From Candidatus Phytoplasma phoenicium (lineage in GTDB: Bacteria; Bacillota_I; Bacilli_A; Acholeplasmatales; Acholeplasmataceae): a stretch of DNA of 7,354 bases. The stretch spans positions 1-7,354 of the forward strand of contig NZ_JPSQ01000001.1 in NCBI RefSeq assembly GCF_001189415.1, in the 5' to 3' direction. How positions within the stretch are numbered: position 1 is the first letter of the stretch; every line of letters begins with the position of its first letter. This document shows, in pieces, positions 1 to 5,783 of the stretch. The position numbers and the translations under genes are program-made. Under the pieces are notes generated by a model, which did not search any database, was not told the origin of the DNA, and saw only the letters and a list, made by a program, of their open reading frames with translations.

Positions 1-2
1 AT

Positions 3-336
3 ATGAAAAAATAATAATAATGAAAATAGGTTATCAAAATGGATTAATAAAAAAATATCTAAATATCTCCTTTATCTGTTTTATATTTCAATAATAACTT
101 TATCTAACATTATTATTGTTAAAACTTTTTTATTTTATCAAACCCAAAATCAAATTAAAAAACAAATCAAAGAATTAGAATCAAATCTCACTAATTTAAA
201 AACATCGATAAATGAATTTTTAGAAAAAAAACAACAACAAATAGAAAATTTAGAATCTCAAAAAGAAACTCAAAAACAACCAACTTTAATAAAAAAACAA
301 CAACTTCAACACAATCCAATAAGAAACAAGAAATAA
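3..336 (+). pseudogene. Small membrane-anchored coiled-coil protein, frameshifted after the start codon
   Basis: The open frame ending at TAA 334-336 has no ATG, GTG or TTG start after a TGA at 4-6. An ATG at 3-5 is followed by six A (6-11) and then reads ATG AAA AAA TAA. Removing one A gives ATG AAA AAT AAT AAT and joins this start to the long frame, predicting about 110 residues. That product would have an Asn-rich, basic N-terminus, one hydrophobic segment (about residues 20-46, with FYISIITLSNIIIVKTFLFY), then a Gln/Lys/Glu-rich coiled coil (IKKQIKELESNLTNLKTSI) and a basic tail. I infer an inner-membrane anchor with an exposed coiled coil. I recognise no family, although TM plus coiled-coil genes of this sort are common in phytoplasma mobile units. 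The gene may be dead, phase-variable, or intact with a sequencing error. Its RBS lies outside the window. Confidence 0.6.
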
Positions 337-340
337 TTAT

Positions 341-370
341 AATAATGGTATTTGTCTACCATTATTTTTA
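341..370 (+). terminator. Rho-independent terminator after the coiled-coil gene
   Basis: A perfect 10-bp stem pairs AATAATGGTA (341-350) with TACCATTATT (357-366) across a 6-nt loop TTTGTC. It is followed by a short T-rich stretch. It begins 5 nt after the stop codon at 334-336. The stem is AT-rich, so strength is uncertain. Confidence 0.7.
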
Positions 371-488
371 TTTAAATAAAAAGAACATTATATCAATTCC
401 TTTCAATTAAAGTTTAACAACTTTCCAAAAAGGTGCTTATTTAACATAACACAATTTTATTAATTTAAAAGTTTTTTTAATTTTCAAA

Positions 489-507
489 ACCTTTGAAGGT
501 CCTTTTT
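489..507 (+). repeat. Short palindrome with T-run, related to the downstream terminators
   Basis: ACCTTTGAAGGT (489-500) is an inverted repeat followed by CCTTTTT. Its core (ACCTT/AAGGT) is the same as in the strong terminators at 4306-4332 and 5111-5137, but the loop is only 2 nt unless the inner pairs open. It may be a weak or decayed member of that hairpin family. Confidence 0.35.
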
Positions 508-511
508 ACCC

Positions 512-528
512 TAATGGCAAGGCCATTA
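512..528. repeat. Perfect 7-bp inverted repeat upstream of the DUF2963 gene
   Basis: TAATGGC (512-518) pairs with GCCATTA (522-528) across the loop AAG. No T-run follows on either strand, so it is unlike a simple terminator. It lies 32 nt before the presumed start of the next gene and could be a regulator site or a leader hairpin. Its function is unknown. Confidence 0.4.
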
Positions 529-544
529 AAACCAAATTTAAAAG

Positions 545-551
545 CAAAGGA
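545..551 (+). promoter_or_regulatory. RBS of the DUF2963 gene, pointing to a non-ATG start
   Basis: The leader CAAAGGAAAAACAA around the AAAGGA is the same as the one before tmk (4351-4364), where ATG follows GG by 10 nt. Here ATA (560-562) follows GG by 9 nt and the first accepted start, TTG 569, by 18 nt. This suggests that the original start was at 560 and mutated from ATG to ATA. Confidence 0.55.
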
Positions 552-568
552 AAAACAAAATAAAAATA

Positions 569-1066
569 TTGAAAAAAGAAATTCCTTATTTAAAAATAAT
601 ACTTTTTATTTTAACAATATTCGTAATTTATATAATCATTAACAATTTAAATAAACGTATTACAAATCAGACACCTAGTACAACAACACCAGAAAATCAA
701 ACACCTAGTACAAAAACACCAGAAAATAAAAAACAACCAAGTAAAATATTTAAACAAAAATCTGATGTTTTTTCAGAAGAATGGGATAAAGATACTGGCA
801 AACTAATCAAAAAAACAACTTATCAGTTGGATTTTGAAGATCCACAAGTACCCGACTGCGAAGAGGATTACGATAGAAACACTGGCAAACTAATCAAAAA
901 AACAATTCGTCATTATGGGGGGAGTATCCACTACATCGAGGAATACGATAAAAATACTGGCAAACTAATCAAAAAAACAACTTATCATTATCCCGACGAG
1001 GGGGGCTTTCGACTATTCTTCGAGGAATACGATAAAAATACTGGCAAACTAATCAAAAAAAACTGA
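569..1066 (+). CDS. Membrane-anchored DUF2963 repeat protein
   Basis: The protein has 165 residues from TTG 569. Reading from the better-spaced but non-canonical ATA at 560 would add three residues. A hydrophobic segment (about residues 8-27, rich in Ile/Leu/Phe) follows a short basic N-terminus and acts as a signal anchor or uncleaved signal peptide. Next come two tandem copies of QTPSTxTPEN, a flexible Thr/Pro/Asn linker. Four repeats of a (E/D)-W/Y-D-x-N/D-TGKLIKKT unit follow, starting near 785, 872, 947 and 1031. The last repeat ends two residues before the stop. This repeat matches my knowledge of the phytoplasma DUF2963 family, whose function is unknown. I infer a surface-exposed repeat protein. 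Two G6 runs (917-922, 1000-1005) stand out in an AT-rich gene and are potential slippage sites. The last repeat may be truncated, so the protein could have been longer. Confidence 0.8.
   Translation: MKKEIPYLKIILFILTIFVIYIIINNLNKRITNQTPSTTTPENQTPSTKTPENKKQPSKIFKQKSDVFSEEWDKDTGKLIKKTTYQLDFEDPQVPDCEEDYDRNTGKLIKKTIRHYGGSIHYIEEYDKNTGKLIKKTTYHYPDEGGFRLFFEEYDKNTGKLIKKN
668..727 (+). repeat. Two tandem 30-nt repeats encoding a Thr/Pro linker
   Basis: Copies at 668-697 and 698-727 differ at only two positions (CAG/CAA and ACA/AAA). They encode QTPSTTTPEN and QTPSTKTPEN. Being in frame and of length 30, they can expand or contract without breaking the gene. Confidence 0.9.
785..1063 (+). repeat. Four in-frame DUF2963 repeats
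   Basis: A core of about 33 nt (GATAAANATACTGGCAAACT and on into AATCAAAAAAACA) recurs at 785, 872, 947 and 1031. The period is 87, 75 and 84 nt, always a multiple of three. Cores are nearly identical at DNA level whereas the spacers differ strongly. This points to recent duplication or gene conversion of the cores with diversification of the spacers. Confidence 0.85.
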
Positions 1067-1114
1067 ATATTAAAAAGTTAAAAAAAATATCCTAAAACAA
1101 ATCCTAATAAAAAA

Positions 1115-1120
1115 AGAGGT
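1115..1120 (+). promoter_or_regulatory. RBS that fixes the start of the broken secreted-protein gene at 1129
   Basis: AGAGGT at 1115-1120 lies 8 nt before ATG 1129. It is a good Shine-Dalgarno for a frame that ends after only ten codons, which supports the view that this ATG belonged to the long frame 13 nt downstream. Confidence 0.6.
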
Positions 1121-1128
1121 AACCAACA

Positions 1129-3127
1129 ATGTCCAAATTAACCAAAATTCCCTTTATTTAAAATTATTATTATTTTTTTCTTCATTATTTTTTTTCATTT
1201 ATTTTCTCCTTCTCTCTTTGCTCACTCTTTTTTTTACAAGCAAACTAAATTACCCATTAAATTATCCAACTACCAAACGCTCCAACAAGAATGGTTAGCA
1301 ACGCAACCTCAATGTATTCGTCACGATATTCAAGTTTTTACCAAAGAAAGTATTCCAGAAATCTTAAAATATTTTGTTATCGAAACTACTAGCTCTCATC
1401 TTCAAGAACCTTCTTATATCCCTTATAACTGTACTTTTTTCAATTCCAAACTCAAAAACCCACCAAAAAGCCTCTTAGGTGTTTATTTCAAACTTAGAAT
1501 CAATCCTTTTGATGAAAAATATCCTTCTGAAAATAATAAATACACCTTAGAAGACCTTTTAAAATATGACATCGCCATCGAAGAAGCTTTTGTCTTTTGG
1601 GAAGTTCAAGAAAAAACTAAAGAAAACCAACCTGAAATAGAATTAATAGTCAGTAATATTTTCTCTGATCAAAACAAAGAAGAATTAATCAATAATTATT
1701 TAATTGAAAATAATCTCATCCAAGAACCCAAATTGATTAAATTAGGTTGTTATAATGCAACATCTTCTACTGGTTTGGTTTTACCTTTACCACAAAATAC
1801 TTTTCATGATATTCCCATTGACGCCATTTATTTTGATGATGGTGTGCGTATTCTTCCCGAAAACCGTGTGATGCAAAGACCAAAAAACGAATTAGAACGA
1901 AAACAAGAACTCCACCAAAAAGCCTCTTTAGAACAAGAAATTAATACCATTAATAAACCTTATGATGAATGGTTAGCTCAATGTGAAATTAAAAAATGTT
2001 ATTTAATAAACGCTAAATATTATGGTGTAGACACCTACGTACCAGAAACAATAGAAGATCATCAAACATACTATTCACCTGTCCCTTTTAAAGTGAGTGT
2101 AGAAATTAGATTAAAATATAAAGCATTACCAGATGATGATTTTTCGGTAGAACAGATAAGAGAACACAAAAACCTTAAACCATGGCACGACGAAAATAAA
2201 AACATAATTTTTTCTTCTGAAAAAACCCAAATAAACGGACAAGATGTTTACTATATAAGATTTAATTTTTTTAACAATCGGATAGTTAAAACAACCAACA
2301 CTGGTGATTTATTAGAGTCAAAAGAAGCTTTAGCAGGATATGATATTTATAGGTGTTATATAGAATCGAAGGATCAATCTCTTAGTCTTACTCCCCCACC
2401 TCAAATAATTAATGAAAATAGTCTTCAATTCTTAACAAACAAAAAACAGGAATTCCAACAACTTCAACAATCAATAGCAACAAACTTTATTCAATTCCCT
2501 CTTTACACCATTGAAGATTTATTAAAACTTTCTAATGGCGCTAAAAAAATTTATCTCTTTAGTTTTAACGTTCAAAAAAGAGAAAAACTTATTGAATTAC
2601 CAAGTTCTTCTGAACCTTATCTTGCCATTCGTGATTGGAAACGTGAAAATAATTTATTTAGTTCCCCCACTTTAATTGCAGAGGGCGAATACGAAGAACA
2701 TTTTGTAAAAGATTTATTTACTATTGTAATAAATATTAATTCCGTCATTACCCAAAAATTTGAAATTCCTTTTAAATTTAAAATCATTTCCCATTGTTTC
2801 GAAACTGATCATACAGATTATATTCTTCTTTGTAATGATCAGCTTTTTAAAAATAACTTGGTTAAAGAATATGTAAATATTTGTAAAAATTGGTTAAGTA
2901 ATTGTGAAATCAAATACTCATGTTATTATACAGTTAATGAAATTCGTAATAAATTCGGTCGTTCTTCCCGCTGGCTTTATGATGAAAACGGAGGTAGTCA
3001 TTATTATGAATATGTAAAAGGTATCTTTTTTGATGATTGGTATATTGATGGAAAAACATGTGACAGAATATATAATGAATTTTTAAGTAGAAACCGTCCT
3101 CCTCAAAAACCAAAAGAATTAGATTAA
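1129..3127 (+). pseudogene. Large secreted protein of unknown function, frameshifted before the signal peptide
   Basis: The frame ending at TAA 3125-3127 is open from 1142 but has no ATG, GTG or TTG before TTG 1733, which lies mid-protein. A good RBS and ATG (1129) read MSKLTKIPFI and stop at 1159. A one-base shift near 1148-1159 would join them into about 665 residues. The joined N-terminus is a convincing Sec signal peptide: basic start, Ile/Phe-rich core, and SPSLFA followed by HS as a likely cleavage site near 1222. No other membrane segment is visible. The mature protein is hydrophilic and contains three degenerate EWLAxC-like segments (about 1286-1330, 1960-2007, 2876-2923), suggesting repeated domains. 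I recognise no family. Initiation at TTG 1733 would make a 464-residue protein with no signal peptide, and I think that is unlikely to be the real start. Export in a cell-wall-less parasite would put it in contact with the host. Confidence 0.65.
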
Positions 3128-3141
3128 TCTTTAATTCGAAC

Positions 3142-3171
3142 AAAACTCGCTAAATTTAAGCGAGTTTTTTT
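3142..3171 (+). terminator. Rho-independent terminator after the large secreted-protein gene
   Basis: AAAACTCGCT (3142-3151) pairs perfectly with AGCGAGTTTT (3159-3168) around a 7-nt loop, with the T-run at 3165-3171. It starts 15 nt after the stop codon and has the highest GC content of the hairpins here. Its position supports a real transcript ending at this gene. Confidence 0.88.
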
Positions 3172-3193
3172 AATTTATTGAAAGGAATTCCTT

Positions 3194-3415
3194 ATGTTTA
3201 ATATAAAAAAAATTTTTTCCTTTTTACCTGATAATTTCATCTTTTTCTTCATTATTTTCATTTCCTTTATTCCGATTATAATTGTTTATTATTTCATTAA
3301 ATTCTACCTTTTCACCCTCAAACTAAGTATTCACCAATTAAAACAAGGCATAATGATTCGATTTTATCAATATTTAACCACGGAGCAACTAAATCATCAT
3401 GTGGAATTTAATTAA
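3194..3415 (+). CDS. Small membrane protein
   Basis: The protein has 73 residues from ATG 3194, with a strong RBS (GAAAGGA, 3180-3186) 7 nt upstream. A long hydrophobic stretch (about residues 14-42, rich in Phe and Ile) can form one long or two short membrane spans. A basic, hydrophilic tail of about 30 residues follows (LKLSIHQLKQGIMIRFYQYL). No family is recognised. The gene begins only 23 nt after the terminator at 3142-3171, and its last 17 nt overlap the next small ORF. Tight packing between a terminator and the YqaJ gene suggests it belongs to the replication and recombination operon rather than to the secreted-protein gene. A holin- or toxin-like role cannot be supported from sequence alone. 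Confidence 0.6.
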   Translation: MFNIKKIFSFLPDNFIFFFIIFISFIPIIIVYYFIKFYLFTLKLSIHQLKQGIMIRFYQYLTTEQLNHHVEFN

Positions 3416-3560
3416 TCATTGGTTAACTAAGTTAAATTATAATCTTCATAAGATAAGTTGTTATTTTTTTAATTATCAAAATCAATGGTTAAATTTAGGT
3501 TTATTAATAATTATTTTATTATTTCTTCCCCATCTTTTATATCTCCTTGATTTTTTTTAA
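3399..3560 (+). CDS. Small membrane protein overlapping the previous gene
   Basis: The ORF has 53 codons from ATG 3399 to TAA 3558-3560, in a different frame from the gene it overlaps by 17 nt. It encodes a Trp/Asn-rich N-terminal half (MWNLINHWLTKLNYNL) and a hydrophobic C-terminal helix (about residues 31-50, LGLLIIILLFLPHLLYLL). CGGAG at 3381-3385 is a possible RBS, though 13 nt from the start. The overlap suggests translational coupling with the 73-residue membrane protein, so the two may work as a pair. Against it: the ORF is short and AT-rich DNA readily encodes hydrophobic stretches. For it: it fills an otherwise empty gap of about 235 nt and contains three TGG Trp codons. No family is recognised. 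Confidence 0.45.
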   Translation: MWNLINHWLTKLNYNLHKISCYFFNYQNQWLNLGLLIIILLFLPHLLYLLDFF

Positions 3561-3651
3561 AATGTTTTTATCACTTTTTTCGTTTCTTTTATTATTTAGG
3601 AAAATATTTTTTGCTTTTTATTAAAAAAATATTTAAGAAAGAATAATCATT

Positions 3652-4293
3652 ATGAGAATTAAAAACTTAAAGCAATGCACCAAATTATGGTACCAACACC
3701 GTAAACAATATATTAACGCTTCTGAAATTGCTTCCATTACGGGTTTAGATCCCTTTCGTTCCATGGAACAGTTAGTTCATGATAAACTCTTTGGAACTAC
3801 TTTTACCGCTAATCAATGCACCCTTCATGTTCAAAAAATGGAACCCATCGCTCGCCAATTTTTCATTCAAAAAACTAATTTAACTTTTGAAGACGCCATT
3901 TTCACTGATGATCAAGTGAACCTTTTTTCCGCTTCTTTAGATGGTTATAACGAACAATATCAAACCATTTTAGAAATTAAATGTCCTTTTGTTAATGAAA
4001 ATCAAGAAATCTCATCTACTTGGACTGGTTTTTTAACTAATCCTCAAGTAAAAAATATCCCTCAATATTACTGGGCTCAAGTTCAATGTCAACTCTATTG
4101 TGCCCAAGCGAACTTCGCTTATTTTTTAATCTATTTTAACGACACTATTTATCATGTAGTGCAAATTTATCAAGATCAAACCTTTATCACGAAAATGATA
4201 CAAGCTAGTCAAAAATACTTAACCCTTTTCACCAAAGCCAAAGAAGAATTAGCCAAAACCACTTATTTAAAACAATTAAGTAAAATCAAATAA
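3652..4293 (+). CDS. YqaJ / lambda-exonuclease-like viral recombinase nuclease
   Basis: The 213-residue protein matches the YqaJ-type viral recombinase family, PD-(D/E)XK nucleases that degrade one strand of double-stranded DNA to feed single-strand annealing recombination. Visible motifs are an N-terminal W-x3-R and INASEIASITGLDPF (residues 13-35), MEPIAR with the conserved Glu64, ASLDG with catalytic Asp97, LEIKCP with Glu108 and Lys110, and the WAQVQCQLYC helix (QVQ at 143-145). All key acidic and basic positions are present and the length is normal for the family, so it looks functional. No RecT/Bet annealing partner is in the window. The RBS is weak (AAGAAAG near 3635-3641). Upstream are two small membrane proteins and downstream is a strong terminator 12 nt past the stop. 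In phages and PMUs this nuclease serves replication or recombination of the element. Confidence 0.9.
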   Translation: MRIKNLKQCTKLWYQHRKQYINASEIASITGLDPFRSMEQLVHDKLFGTTFTANQCTLHVQKMEPIARQFFIQKTNLTFEDAIFTDDQVNLFSASLDGYNEQYQTILEIKCPFVNENQEISSTWTGFLTNPQVKNIPQYYWAQVQCQLYCAQANFAYFLIYFNDTIYHVVQIYQDQTFITKMIQASQKYLTLFTKAKEELAKTTYLKQLSKIK

Positions 4294-4305
4294 TTTTACT
4301 TTTGT

Positions 4306-4332
4306 AGACCTTCAAATTGAAGGTCTTTTTTT
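4306..4332 (+). terminator. Rho-independent terminator between the YqaJ gene and tmk
   Basis: AGACCTTC (4306-4313) pairs with GAAGGTCT (4319-4326), and one further A-T pair closes a 3-nt loop. A run of seven T (4326-4332) follows. Only about 20 nt separate the T-run from the tmk RBS, leaving no room for a promoter between them. So tmk is probably expressed by read-through, or the hairpin marks an RNA end or processing site. Confidence 0.9.
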
Positions 4333-4366
4333 ATGCCCAAATATAAAAATCAAAGGAAAAACAATA

Positions 4367-4996
4367 ATGAAATTAATCGTTTTTGAAGGACTTGATGGAA
4401 GTGGAAAAACTTCTCTTATTCACGCCCTTCAACCCCAATTAAAAATCCCTCATCAACTTTTTCAAGGCTTAGGCAGTAGCCCCATTGGGAGGGAAATTAG
4501 AAATTTATTTTTAAATTTTAAATCAGTAGATTATCTCACTCGTTTTTATTTAAGTCTCGCCAATATGACTCAAATCAAAGCGGAATTAATTTTTTCCCAA
4601 TTAAAAAATCACCAATTAATCATCTTCGATCGTTGGTTACCATCTACTTATGCTTATCAATTATTTCCTTTTTCTAAAAAAAAGGAACAATTTTTGCCTT
4701 TAAAAAAGATCTTTAAGCTAAATCATGAAACTATTTTAAAAAAACCCGATTTATTAATTTATTTAGATATTGACCCTCTCATCGGAAGAACGAGAAAGAA
4801 AAAACAAAAAAACCATCAAAGAGATCTCATTGAAAGACAATCATTAACTTATTTTCAAACCGTTCGTCAAGGATACGATCATTATCTCACTCATTATACT
4901 AGTGACATTAAACAATTAATCTTAAATGGAAGTGATCCCATTTTTTCTAATCTTCAAAAAATTATGAAATATTTAGGAGAAATTAAATGTCAATAA
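4367..4996 (+). CDS. tmk: Thymidylate kinase (dTMP kinase)
   Basis: The enzyme phosphorylates dTMP to dTDP with ATP in the cytoplasm, a step needed for dTTP supply. At 209 residues it has the normal length. Features in order: P-loop GLDGSGKT (residues 8-15) after the beta strand KLIVFE, the DRW motif with a following S-T-YAYQ segment (residues 88-98) that binds nucleotide, PDLLIYLDIDP (127-137), and a Lys/Arg-rich lid (141-153) before the IERQSLTYFQTVRQGYDHY helix. The DRW replaces the more common DRY/DRF. ATG 4367 is preceded by AAAGGA 10 nt upstream. The gene is 73 nt after the YqaJ stop and its last 10 nt overlap a small ORF. PMUs are known to carry tmk copies that differ from the chromosomal one, and its place next to dnaB fits that. 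I infer a role in supplying nucleotide for replicating the element. Confidence 0.95.
   Translation: MKLIVFEGLDGSGKTSLIHALQPQLKIPHQLFQGLGSSPIGREIRNLFLNFKSVDYLTRFYLSLANMTQIKAELIFSQLKNHQLIIFDRWLPSTYAYQLFPFSKKKEQFLPLKKIFKLNHETILKKPDLLIYLDIDPLIGRTRKKKQKNHQRDLIERQSLTYFQTVRQGYDHYLTHYTSDIKQLILNGSDPIFSNLQKIMKYLGEIKCQ
4975..4980 (+). promoter_or_regulatory. RBS inside the end of tmk for the 44-residue ORF
   Basis: AGGAGA lies 6 nt before ATG 4987, with near-ideal sequence and spacing. It sits inside tmk codons just before the tmk stop, as expected for translational coupling. It is the main reason to believe the small ORF is translated. Confidence 0.6.
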
Positions 4997-5121
4997 TTAT
5001 CAAGAAAAAATGTCAAAACGGTAATCTTTATTTTTATTATCATAATGGAAAAATTAAGACGATTAAATCTGATGGAACTGTTACTTGGAAAACGAAAAAA
5101 ATTAAAAAGAAAAGACCTTAA
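4987..5121 (+). CDS. 44-residue basic small protein coupled to tmk
   Basis: The ORF runs from ATG 4987 to TAA 5119-5121. It overlaps the end of tmk by 10 nt in another frame and has a strong RBS. The product is basic, with a Lys/Arg-rich C-terminus (KTKKIKKKRP) after a beta-like centre (NGNLYFYYHNGKIKTIKSDG). The alternating aromatic/Gly/Lys pattern and DGT segment loosely resemble the NTGKLIKKT-type repeats of the DUF2963 protein upstream, but this is a weak likeness only. The stop codon lies inside the first arm of the terminator at 5111-5137, a common arrangement for a genuine last gene of a transcript. No family is recognised. It could be a nucleic-acid-binding peptide, a degenerate DUF2963 fragment, or a chance ORF, the last being least likely given the RBS and fit. 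Confidence 0.6.
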   Translation: MSIIIKKKCQNGNLYFYYHNGKIKTIKSDGTVTWKTKKIKKKRP

Positions 5122-5137
5122 AACAAGGTCTTTTTTT
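5111..5137 (+). terminator. Rho-independent terminator before the split nuclease gene
   Basis: AAAGACCTT (5111-5119) pairs with AAGGTCTTT (5125-5133) around the loop AAAAC, with seven T at 5131-5137. It shares its GACCTT/AAGGTC core with the terminator at 4306-4332. The next RBS starts only 7 nt after the T-run, so the downstream gene has no promoter of its own after this hairpin. Confidence 0.9.
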
Positions 5138-5143
5138 CTTGCG

Positions 5144-5151
5144 AAAGGAAG
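5144..5151 (+). promoter_or_regulatory. RBS that sets the nuclease start at 5157
   Basis: AAAGGAAG lies 5 nt before ATG 5157. A TTG at 5139 in the same frame precedes this RBS and has none of its own, so ATG 5157 is the better start. Confidence 0.75.
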
Positions 5152-5156
5152 TAAAT

Positions 5157-5783
5157 ATGTTAACTCACGAAGATTTTTACTACATTAAACAATTCAACAC
5201 TAACACTCAATGTGTTAATATTTTAAAAAAACTTTTTCATAAATCATCATTTTCCCTTAATTTTCATGAATATATGTGTCATCATCACCATTTATTAAAT
5301 CAATATTTAATTGATCAAAACTATCAATCTCAAAGTCAAAAAGTGATCCGTGGTAAAATTAATGAATATCTTATTTTATTCTATTTTCAAAATCAATGAA
5401 TCATTCATTTATATCCTCAAGCTTATTTATTTTTCATCCCCGACATTAAATTTGATTTAGTGTTATTTACCAAAACGAAAAGAATCATCGCTTTTAATTT
5501 TAAAACATGCCTTCGCGATCGATATAAACAAGTCATGGTAGAAGCCCAACAACTAAAAAAACTCGATACCCGTTTTGAATTTTATTTATTAACTAATAAC
5601 ACTATGGAAACTCAAAGATTAAATCATAAAATCCATCAAGGAAAAGTTTCAGGGATTAACCAAGTCATTGATTGTTTTTCACCTCAAGCAAACATTTTTT
5701 TAAAAACTTTATTAATTTACCAATTTATCCCTTTTGGTGATATTAACATGATTAAAAAAACAATAAAGGAGTTAAAATCATGA
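5157..5783 (+). pseudogene. PD-(D/E)XK restriction-enzyme-like nuclease, split by an in-frame TGA
   Basis: One reading frame runs from ATG 5157 to TGA 5781-5783 (208 residues) but is broken by TGA at 5397-5399 (codon 81). The reading continues in the same frame with sensible protein sequence on both sides, so this is a point nonsense change rather than two genes. The second part would otherwise need the GTG at 5460, in the middle of the fold. Whole-length features: a His-rich segment (CHHHHLL), Gly66/Glu70 in KVIRGKINEY, a strand with Asp100 (PDIKFDLVLF), then NFKTCLRDRYKQ (residues 114-125). This resembles the xxKTSLRERWKQ segment of type II restriction enzymes and related PD-(D/E)XK nucleases. 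Asn114 sits where Glu, Asp or Ser would be expected, so activity is uncertain even if read through. No methylase is beside it. The end overlaps dnaB by ATGA. Confidence 0.6.

Larger units (their letters stand above)
371..544. other. Non-coding gap between the terminator and the DUF2963 gene
   Basis: I see no credible ORF or RNA gene in this AT-rich stretch. It contains two small inverted repeats (489-507 and 512-528, listed separately). It is the best candidate in the window for a promoter reading rightwards because it is the longest gene-free segment. The only -35/-10-like match I could find (TTAACA 414-419 with TAACAT 442-447) has 22-nt spacing, too wide for a confident call. Confidence 0.5.

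Noticed and set aside
414..447. Sigma-70-like promoter TTAACA...TAACAT
   Set aside because: Spacing is 22 nt and both boxes are common by chance in DNA this AT-rich.
785..1063. CRISPR-like array from the regular repeats
   Set aside because: The repeats are in frame within a protein-coding gene, there are only four, and the spacing follows codons; they encode DUF2963 units.
2934..3143. 69-codon ORF on the minus strand
   Set aside because: It lies antisense within the 3' end of the large secreted-protein gene, its coding potential looks like a shadow, and it has no RBS-like context that I could support.
3562..3624. 20-codon hydrophobic ORF (MFLSLFSFLLLF...) just after the 53-codon ORF
   Set aside because: It is very short, has no visible RBS, and T-rich DNA gives such peptides by chance.
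5139..5156. TTG 5139 as start of the nuclease gene
   Set aside because: It sits before the RBS (5144-5151) that clearly serves ATG 5157, and it overlaps the end of the terminator T-run.
5397..5399. TGA read as tryptophan (Mycoplasma-type code)
   Set aside because: All Trp in the intact genes is TGG and none has an internal TGA, which would be very unlikely under that code.
5460..5783. Independent gene starting at GTG 5460
   Set aside because: Sequence upstream in the same frame back to TGA 5397 reads as continuous protein (YPQAYLFFIPDIKFDL), there is no RBS before the GTG, and the start would fall inside a conserved strand.
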